From Chlamydiota bacterium (GTDB lineage Bacteria; Chlamydiota; Chlamydiia; Chlamydiales; JAJFMK01), in the NCBI GenBank assembly GCA_021772215.1, contig JAJFMK010000142.1, positions 1 to 5,280 of the forward strand: a stretch of 5,280 bases of DNA. The letters are read 5' to 3'. The translations under genes were made by a program, and so were the position numbers. Under the pieces are notes generated by a model, which saw only the letters and a program-made list of their open reading frames with translations, was not told where the DNA came from and did not search any database. Below, in pieces: positions 1 to 5,280 of the stretch. Positions within the stretch are counted from its first letter, which is position 1; every line of letters starts with the position of its first letter.

Positions 1-2339
1 GTGCGTTCTATACATTTGATGTAGAAGCTGACGATGGATATGGAGGCAAAGTATCTGATGCATTCACTCTACTTGTTCCGAATGCATCGCCTACTGTTGC
101 CATACCTGCTCAAAATGTGACCGAATGGATTGGTAACCCAATAAATATCGCCATTCCACCTGGCACATTTTCTGACGCTGACGCTGACCTCCTTACCTAT
201 ACTTCGACTCTTTCAGACCTTACAGCTCTTCCACCATGGCTTCACTTTGACAACACAACGCAAACTTTCACCGGACAGGCGTTCTCTGGTGACCAAGGCA
301 GCTACCAAGTGGGAGTGTTCGTTGACGACGCCTTTGGAGGCAGAGCAAACACAACATTTGCTCTACAGATACCAAACCGCACACCACAACTAGATGTCGC
401 ACTGAATCCAAACGTTGCGACAATGACAGATTCCTTTAGCCTAACCCTTCCTTCAAACCTATTTTCTGACACGGATCTAGATCCCCTTACCCTCAGTGCA
501 ACTTCAATTCCTAGCTGGCTACAGTTCAACGCAACAGAGGGCCATTTTTTTGGAACAGCTTTCCTTTCCGACTACGGGAATTACACCGTCCAGGTGCATG
601 CTAAAGATTCCCTATTGGCCACTGCTACCAGTGACGTTAATATTGAAGTTATCAATAGAGCCCCACAGAAAAACATCGATATCCCCAATTTAGCACACCC
701 TATCGGCGATCCCCTCTCTATGACTGTTAGCCCAGCTACCTTCACTGAGCTTGATGGGGACATCATGAACTACCAAGCGGCAAAAATTGACTCCCAACCT
801 TGGCCAACCTGGCTATCTTTTAACGCCACCACGCAGACATTTAGCGGAACCCCACTAACAGGCGACCAAGCTCACCACGCTTTTCAGATCACGGTGACTG
901 ATTCGCTGGGAGCGACAAACAGCGCCGCCTTTAATCTCACCCTTCCCAACCGCGCCCCACGATTTACTGGCACCCTAGATAACCAAAATGCCTTTGTCGA
1001 CAACCCCTTCCTATTCACCTTCAAACCCAACGATTTTGTCGATGACGACGCCGATCCAATCTTCTTTTCTGCGTCGTTAAGTGGTGGAGAGCCACTTCCT
1101 GCGTGGCTAACCTTTGACCTTCCAACCTACACATTCCTAGGAGTTCCTGGAGCTGGGGATAAAGGAAGCTTATTTATATCCATTGAATGCCGAGACAATT
1201 TCGGTGGAGAAATTCGCCCCTCCTTTGGTGTTGCTGTCTCCAATCTCTCATCAAATAACCCACCCCTTCTAACATTAAAAACGCCCGATCATGAATATGA
1301 CGCCGGTAGCAGCTTTTCACTACCGCTACCCAGTAACATCTTTACAGATCCCGATCTTGATCCTTTAACATACTCAGCGACTCTTGAAGGGGGAGCACCT
1401 CTTCCCTCTTGGCTAACATTTGATCCTGTCTCACGAACCTTCTCTGGAACAGCCCCAGACCCACAACTTTTACGCCTCACAGTTCGCGCTGAAGATGGAC
1501 AAGGAGGGGTAGGAATCGACTCTTTTGCTCTCTCATTTGTTGACCCAAGCAATTTCCCTCCCGTAGTGCTTAACCCCTTATCAAACCAGGTTGCAAACGT
1601 AGGGCAGCCATTTAGCCTAGTCATCCCGATTGACACATTCAATGACCCTAATGGCGACGCTCTAGAATTAGAGGCGGCCCTTGCAGGAGGCGCTCCACTG
1701 CCCGGCTGGTTAGATTTCGACCCTCAAACGCGCATCCTCTCCGGAACCCCCTCACGCTCAGATACTAACGACTTCTCGGACAAGGTCCTATCTATTGAAA
1801 TAAGAGCAAACGACGGGGTAGGCAGCGCTGTTTCAAGCTTCACCCTCTCTGTTTCCGGAGAATCTAGCGCTGAGCTTGCGTTGAAGATCGTAGGGCCTTT
1901 AGCTGGCGCCGCCAGTGTAGGTTATGGAGCATATACACAGCGCGCCCTTCTTTTTAATCATTGGAAAAAAGAGCGCTACCAAAGAGAGCCTATTAAAATT
2001 GGCGTAGGCGATACACTTGAGTATAGCTTTACCCATCCACAAGAAAAGATTAAGCTTGTCAGAGCTCTTTCAAACGGAAAAAGTTTACCTGGGGGCATAG
2101 ATCTTCCGAACTGGCTAAACTACAACCACTATCTCAATACTCTTTCAGGAAAACCTGAGAGTTATGCTGTAGGCACTTTGACAATTCAAGCCATTGATAA
2201 AAACAAATTTATCTTAGAGGAATTTGATCTCACTGTTGAGGAGATGAATATGAAAAATGGCCTCGCAAACAAAAACCCTATAGATGACAACAGAGCCACT
2301 CAAATTGAAATGGAGCCCCTTTCTACCAGCAATGTCTAA
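1..2339 (+). CDS. Large He_PIG/cadherin-like repeat protein, C-terminal part (5' end outside window)
   Basis: The frame is open from the left edge (first complete codon at 3) to TAA at 2337-2339, giving 778 visible residues. A GTG at 117 lies inside the domain array with coding sequence before it, so it is not the start. Visible residues 1-27 end one domain. Six full He_PIG/CADG-type Ig-like domains follow at about 28-125, 126-218, 219-316, 317-418, 419-517 and 518-620. Each has an acidic loop (such as FSDADAD or FTDPDLD) that probably binds calcium, an LPxWLxF core and a TFSGTP-like turn. Residues 629-644 are Gly/Ala-rich and weakly hydrophobic, followed by the basic cluster HWKKERYQR at 653-661: a candidate membrane anchor. 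A degenerate seventh domain (664-747, with LPNWLNY and LSGKP) and a 31-residue polar tail follow. The exact function is unknown; an envelope-anchored adhesin or scaffold is inferred from architecture. The coding call is very secure and the membrane topology is uncertain. Confidence 0.93.
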   Translation, partial: AFYTFDVEADDGYGGKVSDAFTLLVPNASPTVAIPAQNVTEWIGNPINIAIPPGTFSDADADLLTYTSTLSDLTALPPWLHFDNTTQTFTGQAFSGDQGSYQVGVFVDDAFGGRANTTFALQIPNRTPQLDVALNPNVATMTDSFSLTLPSNLFSDTDLDPLTLSATSIPSWLQFNATEGHFFGTAFLSDYGNYTVQVHAKDSLLATATSDVNIEVINRAPQKNIDIPNLAHPIGDPLSMTVSPATFTELDGDIMNYQAAKIDSQPWPTWLSFNATTQTFSGTPLTGDQAHHAFQITVTDSLGATNSAAFNLTLPNRAPRFTGTLDNQNAFVDNPFLFTFKPNDFVDDDADPIFFSASLSGGEPLPAWLTFDLPTYTFLGVPGAGDKGSLFISIECRDNFGGEIRPSFGVAVSNLSSNNPPLLTLKTPDHEYDAGSSFSLPLPSNIFTDPDLDPLTYSATLEGGAPLPSWLTFDPVSRTFSGTAPDPQLLRLTVRAEDGQGGVGIDSFALSFVDPSNFPPVVLNPLSNQVANVGQPFSLVIPIDTFNDPNGDALELEAALAGGAPLPGWLDFDPQTRILSGTPSRSDTNDFSDKVLSIEIRANDGVGSAVSSFTLSVSGESSAELALKIVGPLAGAASVGYGAYTQRALLFNHWKKERYQREPIKIGVGDTLEYSFTHPQEKIKLVRALSNGKSLPGGIDLPNWLNYNHYLNTLSGKPESYAVGTLTIQAIDKNKFILEEFDLTVEEMNMKNGLANKNPIDDNRATQIEMEPLSTSNV
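84..1862 (+). repeat. Array of six tandem He_PIG/cadherin-like domain repeats in the first gene
   Basis: Six protein-level repeats of 93-103 codons begin near 84, 378, 657, 951, 1257 and 1554. Most open with an [RN]-x-P or FPP boundary (for example NRTPQ, NRAPQ, NRAPR, NPPLL, FPPVV). They then run through an acidic D-x-D-x-D loop, an invariant Trp-Leu in the [IPL]P-x-WL-x-F core, and an [FL]-x-G turn, to an F-x-L-x-[VIP] closing strand. The repeats are well diverged at DNA level, so the array looks old rather than freshly amplified. The second domain is shortest because it lacks the GGxPLP lead-in before the Trp (SIPSWLQF). The fifth has a shortened loop after its SGT motif. Confidence 0.85.
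1863..2336 (+). other. Candidate membrane anchor plus Lys-rich C-terminal He_PIG-like domain and tail
   Basis: This coding segment differs sharply in composition from the array before it. The six upstream domains carry about seven lysines in nearly 600 residues, whereas this 158-residue segment carries about twelve. It begins with a Gly/Ala/Val stretch (1887-1934) containing small-residue spacing typical of packed helices, then a basic cluster at 1959-1985. A seventh He_PIG-like unit (1992-2243) keeps the LPNWLNY and LSGKP motifs but lacks the acidic calcium loop. The final 31 residues are polar and have no recognised sorting motif: no LPxTG and no C-terminal Phe or Trp. The positive-inside rule suggests the last domain faces the cytoplasm. 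The hydrophobic stretch is short and holds a Pro, so a non-membrane linker remains possible. Confidence 0.5.
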
Positions 2340-2478
2340 AATGGGAGATAAATCAGTAGCAAAGAAGGCATTAGCCATTTCTAGAGATAGATATTAAGCC
2401 TTTTCTCTTCTAAAATATTGTCGCCATGTCCAAAGACGCACACAGTGGATAAACCAGAATATTCACGACGCGGTCCTT

Positions 2479-2498
2479 ATTCACTAGTGAGTTTTTTT
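2479..2498 (+). terminator. Weak terminator-like palindrome with T-run
   Basis: A perfect 10-bp palindrome (TCACTAGTGA, 2481-2490) is followed after one base by seven T residues (2492-2498). Folded as RNA it gives only about a five-pair stem, including one G-U, around a CTAG loop, so the hairpin is weak. It lies about 140 bases after the stop of the upstream gene. It could help end that transcript, but the low stem stability makes this tentative. Confidence 0.22.
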
Positions 2499-2570
2499 CT
2501 TCATCAAATCTGGTCACTTCTCTTCATACTACTTCGCCATAGTCTGCTATCTCACCGAAAAGCGATAGAG

Positions 2571-2673
2571 GGAAGAGGCGCCCCCCTTCAGACCAGAGTT
2601 TGCAACAATAGACAAAAATTAAAAAAGGGAGCAACATCTCTATTGTAAAGAAATAATCTACTACGCCTCTTCC
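2571..2673 (+). repeat. Perfect 10-bp inverted repeat in the leader of the second gene
   Basis: GGAAGAGGCG at 2571-2580 is the exact reverse complement of CGCCTCTTCC at 2664-2673, with 83 bases between the arms. In RNA the arms could close a long stem-loop. The right arm also pairs with the adjacent GAGGC at 2674-2678, so two mutually exclusive folds exist. No binding protein or ligand can be inferred, and an arm of this length could occur by chance in a gap of this size with modest probability. Confidence 0.45.
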
Positions 2674-2678
2674 GAGGC
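2665..2678 (+). promoter_or_regulatory. Small hairpin upstream of the second gene
   Basis: GCCTC (2665-2669) and GAGGC (2674-2678) form a perfect five-pair GC-rich stem with a TTCC loop, ending 48 bases before the ATG at 2727. No T-run follows, so it is not an intrinsic terminator. It may be a leader RNA structure or stabiliser if transcription starts upstream of it. Its role is unproven. Confidence 0.3.
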
Positions 2679-2715
2679 CGGCGCGAATTTAGATCATCAA
2701 AAACCTACATACTAT

Positions 2716-2720
2716 AAGGA
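2716..2720 (+). promoter_or_regulatory. Ribosome binding site (AAGGA) of the second gene
   Basis: AAGGA lies six bases upstream of the ATG at 2727, good Shine-Dalgarno spacing. An in-frame TAA at 2715-2717 overlaps it, so translation cannot begin further upstream and this ATG is the first possible start. Together these fix the start of the second gene. Confidence 0.8.
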
Positions 2721-2726
2721 TCACCT

Positions 2727-5280
2727 ATGTGGCCTCTTCAAAACCTCCCTTCTAATTCAAATAGAGAAATCCTTCCAATCCAACAGATAGGCAGAGGAAC
2801 AGCCCTTCTTAGCGCTGTTGTTGGATCGATATTTGCCGGGGCTACAGGGGCTACCTCTACTAATTTAGCAGAGCGCAATTGGAGACGAGCAGGAGCAGCT
2901 CCTCAAGTGTTGGCGAACGTTCCCACCCAGTCCGCCTTTCCTGACACTCTTTTCTCTTTGAGTGTCTTACCGACAGAGTACTTTTCTGATCCTGATTCTC
3001 CAGGCTTTGAACTTGTTCCTACCAATAAGGGTGAAGGGGTTCTACCTAATTGGCTTAACACCGGCATTAAAGATATACATTTGACCGGGATCTATGTAAC
3101 TCCTAGCAACCCTAGAGGTGTGACTATTATAGATAACTATGCCTACGTCGCTCTCAACACCGATGGCCTACATATTGTTGACATACTTAACCCTAAATCC
3201 CCTATGTTAGTCGGCTCCTATGTCCCCCCTGGCAACTGCTTTGAGGCCCACGTTGAGGGCGGTTTAGCCTACCTAGCTTATGGAGGTATCGGCTTGGTGA
3301 TCGTCGACGTAAGTGACCCAAGTAACCCCACCTTAGTTGGTTCATATGATACACCTGGTGTTGCCGAAGGAGTCCACGTTGTAGGCAACCTAGCCTATAT
3401 CGCTGATGGCTCTTCAGGACTACAAATCATCAACGTGAATAATCCTAACTCTCCAACACTAGCTGGTTCATTAGATACGCTAGGTGGTTCCAGTCCTGGA
3501 AGAAGAGTTTATGTCGTCGATGATTTTGCCTATGTTGCAGATGGAAACGCCGGCTTAGTAATCGTTGATGTGAGTAATCCCAGCTCCCCTAGCTTAGCAG
3601 GATCTTACGATACGTCACTCGCTAAAAATGTGGAGGTCGTGGGTAATTTCGCCTATGTTGCTGACGGAAGCCCTGGCTTGGTAATCGTTGATGTGACTAA
3701 CCCCAACTCTCCTACCTTAGCAGGATCTTATGATACAGGGAGCCCTATCGACGACATAAAGGTCGTCGGCAATCTTCTCTATGCAAATGATGGGGGAGAC
3801 TTAACTATTTTCAATGTGAGCAACCCTTATGCTGCTACGCTAGTGGGGACATATGATAGCCCCGGAGGGAATGATGGGATAGACCTCATCGGTAACTTTA
3901 TCTATGCCGGTGGAAGTAGCCTGCATATCTTGGAAAAGAACCTACAATTATCCGGGCTTGCCGGGCCAGAACACATAGGTAATCACGAACTTGAACTGTT
4001 TGCTGTGGATCCAGATCAAAACCAGGCCTCCTCAACTTTTATTCTTCGCGTTGAGGGTCCTCCTGTAGCAACCGGTACTATCTCAAACCAGCTTGCTGAT
4101 GTCGGAGTTCCTTTTAGTCACTTTATCGATCAATCCGTTTTTCCTGACCCTAACGGCGACGTTGTCTATTACTCGGCAGAAAAGAGCGATCAAACGGCGC
4201 TGCCATCATGGCTTAGCTTCTCCCCCATTGGAATTTTCTCCGGCACGCCTCAAGCTTTGAATACAGGTACATATGACATCCAGGTTGAAGCTTATGATGG
4301 AATTGTTTTAGCTAGAGCCAACTCAACCTTCTCTCTGACAGTCGAGCATTTCCCAAAGCTATCTGCACCTCTTCAGAATCAAGCGGCAAACATTGACGCA
4401 CCTTACTCATATCAAGTGCCAGCAGGGACCTTTACAGACCAAGACATTGGAGACACACTTACTTATAGCACAAGCTCACTTCCCGGCTGGTTAAACTTTA
4501 CCCCAGGAACAAGAACTTTTTCAGGGACGCCATCTGCTGGTGATGCAGGCTCTTCTACAATCTCAGTAACTGCCACTGATAACCCGGGAGCGACAGCCTC
4601 CACTTCCTTCACCTTGACAGTAGGAGAATTCCCCACTCTATTGAACCCTATCTCTGACCAGCTAGCTGCTGTCGGCACTCCATACCTCTTCTCCATACCG
4701 GGTAACACCTTCACCACACCCCCCGGAGAGTTCCTTTCCTACCGAGCCTCGAAGGCAGATAACAGCCTCCTTCCCGCTTGGCTTGGTTTTGTGGGTCCAA
4801 GGCTCGAGTTTCAAGGAACACCGCTCCCAACAGATAAGGGGCAGGTCTCATTAAAAGTCATTGCTGAGGATACGAAGGGAGGAACTGCAATAAGCTCCTT
4901 TGACCTAAATGTTGTCGACGCCCTATCACAAGAGATTGCGCGTATCGGTGGCTCTTTTGTCTACACAATTCCAAATAACATGATCAGCTCACCACTAGGC
5001 CCCGTCACCTATACGGTCACGCTAGGCGATGGTTCACCCCTTCCTACTTGGTTAAGTTACAACCCAGCAACAAATGTCATCACTGGAGTGCCCCCGACCT
5101 CTTCAGAAGGCTCCTATAGCATTTTAGTTACGGCCGATGATGGCGTCCAGGCGCCCGTTCTTGGGACTCTCTCCTTAACTGTTGGGACTAATGCAGCGCC
5201 CAAAGTGGCTAACCCCGTATCAAATCAGGTGGCCCAGGTAGGGCAGAACTTTCGTCTTGTTGTCCCCGACAACACCTTTG
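2727..5280 (+). CDS. Large LVIVD beta-propeller and He_PIG/cadherin-like repeat protein, N-terminal part (3' end outside window)
   Basis: The frame is open from ATG 2727 to the right edge: 851 complete codons and no stop. The start is fixed by AAGGA six bases upstream and an in-frame TAA just before it. Residues 1-23 are polar with few charges. Residues 24-44 are a hydrophobic Ala/Gly/Val stretch that could be a signal peptide (possible AGA cleavage site at 37-39) or a signal anchor, followed by a basic ERNWRR patch. Residues 60-121 look like the first half of a He_PIG domain (FSDPD, LPNWLN). Residues 122-405 are seven LVIVD repeats, predicted to form a seven-bladed beta-propeller. Residues 406-444 resemble the second half of the He_PIG domain. 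Four full He_PIG domains follow (445-541, 542-635, 636-731, 732-822) and a fifth begins at 823. An exported adhesin or envelope scaffold is inferred; LVIVD propellers have no general known ligand. It is probably a paralogue of the upstream gene. Confidence 0.93.
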   Translation, partial: MWPLQNLPSNSNREILPIQQIGRGTALLSAVVGSIFAGATGATSTNLAERNWRRAGAAPQVLANVPTQSAFPDTLFSLSVLPTEYFSDPDSPGFELVPTNKGEGVLPNWLNTGIKDIHLTGIYVTPSNPRGVTIIDNYAYVALNTDGLHIVDILNPKSPMLVGSYVPPGNCFEAHVEGGLAYLAYGGIGLVIVDVSDPSNPTLVGSYDTPGVAEGVHVVGNLAYIADGSSGLQIINVNNPNSPTLAGSLDTLGGSSPGRRVYVVDDFAYVADGNAGLVIVDVSNPSSPSLAGSYDTSLAKNVEVVGNFAYVADGSPGLVIVDVTNPNSPTLAGSYDTGSPIDDIKVVGNLLYANDGGDLTIFNVSNPYAATLVGTYDSPGGNDGIDLIGNFIYAGGSSLHILEKNLQLSGLAGPEHIGNHELELFAVDPDQNQASSTFILRVEGPPVATGTISNQLADVGVPFSHFIDQSVFPDPNGDVVYYSAEKSDQTALPSWLSFSPIGIFSGTPQALNTGTYDIQVEAYDGIVLARANSTFSLTVEHFPKLSAPLQNQAANIDAPYSYQVPAGTFTDQDIGDTLTYSTSSLPGWLNFTPGTRTFSGTPSAGDAGSSTISVTATDNPGATASTSFTLTVGEFPTLLNPISDQLAAVGTPYLFSIPGNTFTTPPGEFLSYRASKADNSLLPAWLGFVGPRLEFQGTPLPTDKGQVSLKVIAEDTKGGTAISSFDLNVVDALSQEIARIGGSFVYTIPNNMISSPLGPVTYTVTLGDGSPLPTWLSYNPATNVITGVPPTSSEGSYSILVTADDGVQAPVLGTLSLTVGTNAAPKVANPVSNQVAQVGQNFRLVVPDNTF
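3090..3941 (+). repeat. Seven LVIVD beta-propeller repeats
   Basis: Seven repeats of about 41-45 codons start near 3090, 3219, 3345, 3471, 3606, 3729 and 3852; the last is shorter. The consensus is YDTPG, then VxVVGNxAYVADG, then GLVIVDVSNPxSP, then TLxGS, matching the LVIVD family. The fourth and fifth repeats are the closest to each other. The seventh lacks the NPxSPTLxGS end. The residues just before the first repeat (IHLTGIYVTP) match that missing strand, so the N-terminal edge can complete the last blade and close the ring. Seven copies fit a seven-bladed propeller. The family call is strong; the blade count and closure are inferred from repeat phase. Confidence 0.9.
4059..5280 (+). repeat. 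Tandem He_PIG/cadherin-like domain array in the second gene
   Basis: Four complete repeats (about 4059-4349, 4350-4631, 4632-4919 and 4920-5192) and the start of a fifth are visible. Each complete unit has the Trp-Leu core (LPSWLSF, LPGWLNF, LPAWLGF, LPTWLSY) and a [FI]-x-G-[TV]-P turn. Three of the visible units, including the truncated last one, open with a [IV]S-[ND]-Q-[LV]-A-x-VG-x-[PN]-[FY] strand. The first two keep an acidic loop (FPDPNGD, FTDQDIGD). The third (TFTTPPGE) and fourth (MISSPLGP) have lost most of its acids, so calcium binding probably varies along the stalk. Confidence 0.85.

Larger units (their letters stand above)
2340..2726 (+). other. Intergenic region, no convincing gene
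   Basis: These 387 bases separate the two large genes. I found no tRNA, rRNA or recognisable riboswitch. A 76-codon open frame opening with TTG at 2418 and ending at 2648 has no Shine-Dalgarno, no family resemblance and a composition unlike the neighbouring genes, so I do not call it. A 21-codon frame (ATG 2332 to TAA 2397) overlaps the upstream stop but is too short to support. No well-spaced TTGACA/TATAAT pair is evident: TACTAT at 2710-2715 sits too near the start codon to be a convincing -10. The gap holds a palindrome with a T-run, an inverted repeat and a small hairpin, listed separately. Its length suggests that the second gene has its own promoter. Confidence 0.6.

Noticed and set aside
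117..119. GTG codon that could be read as the start of the first gene
   Set aside because: The same frame is open back to the left edge and encodes the end of another domain plus the first strand of the next. No Shine-Dalgarno precedes it.
1289..1642. Minus-strand 117-codon open frame
   Set aside because: It lies fully opposite a strongly supported domain-encoding region. It is a by-product of the repeated codon pattern.
2332..2397. 21-codon frame (ATG 2332 to TAA 2397) overlapping the stop of the first gene by ATGTCTAA
   Set aside because: The overlap is of translational-coupling type and the peptide is basic, but the nearest GGAG (2312-2315) is 16 bases away, too far, and a frame this short is expected by chance.
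2418..2648. 76-codon open frame beginning with TTG in the gap
   Set aside because: It has no ribosome binding site and no recognisable motif, and its composition is unlike real genes here. Length alone is not evidence.
2600..2659. TTGCAA (2600-2605), TTGTAA (2643-2648) and TAATCT (2654-2659) as promoter elements
   Set aside because: None pairs with a good partner at 16-18 bases spacing, so no promoter is called.
2718..2726. GGATCACCT, identical to part of the conserved 3' end of 16S rRNA
   Set aside because: It is only nine bases and overlaps a normal Shine-Dalgarno and spacer. There is no rRNA context, so it is a coincidence.
3090..3941. Periodic ~126-base repeats considered as a CRISPR-like or satellite array
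   Set aside because: The period is a multiple of codons with third-position variation and a continuous frame, so these are protein repeats.
4463..4717. Minus-strand 84-codon open frame
   Set aside because: It lies opposite He_PIG domains of the second gene, with no family resemblance of its own.

Overview
The window holds two very large, same-strand genes, both cut by the window edges, separated by one non-coding gap. Both encode repetitive surface or envelope-type proteins built mainly from tandem cadherin-like/putative Ig domains (He_PIG/CADG family, roughly 90-100 residues each). These are recognisable by the recurring pattern 'acidic F-x-D-x-D-x-D loop ... LP-x-WL-x-F-[DN] ... TFSGTP ... 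D-x-G-x-Y ... D-x-x-G ... F-x-L-x-V'. The organism cannot be named. Codon use is AT/GC balanced, genes are bacterial in style (Shine-Dalgarno, no introns), and the proteins are nearly cysteine-free. Architectures of this sort occur in envelope proteins of diverse Gram-negative and environmental or host-associated bacteria, so that level of placement is inference only.

Region 1 (1-2339): the C-terminal 778 residues of gene A. It has the end of one domain, six full He_PIG domains, a Gly/Ala-rich candidate membrane segment followed by a basic cluster, then a seventh, degenerate Lys-rich He_PIG-like domain and a 31-residue tail. The apparent GTG start at 117 is not real, because the reading frame runs open to the left edge.

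Region 2 (2340-2726): a 387-bp gap with no convincing gene. It contains a weak terminator-like palindrome with a T-run, a perfect 10-bp inverted repeat whose right arm can also form a local hairpin, and a clear ribosome binding site for gene B.

Region 3 (2727-5280): the N-terminal 851 residues of gene B. It has an unusual N-terminus with a hydrophobic Ala/Gly segment, then a He_PIG domain that appears to be split by a seven-repeat LVIVD beta-propeller, then four complete He_PIG domains and the start of a fifth as the window ends.

Genes A and B are probably paralogues in a tandem cluster. Domain 6 of A and the last visible domain of B share sequence at protein and DNA level. A plausible but untested picture is a pair of long adhesin-like or scaffold proteins anchored in the envelope, with calcium-stiffened Ig-like stalks and a propeller head. 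The most notable point is the nested propeller-in-Ig architecture of gene B.
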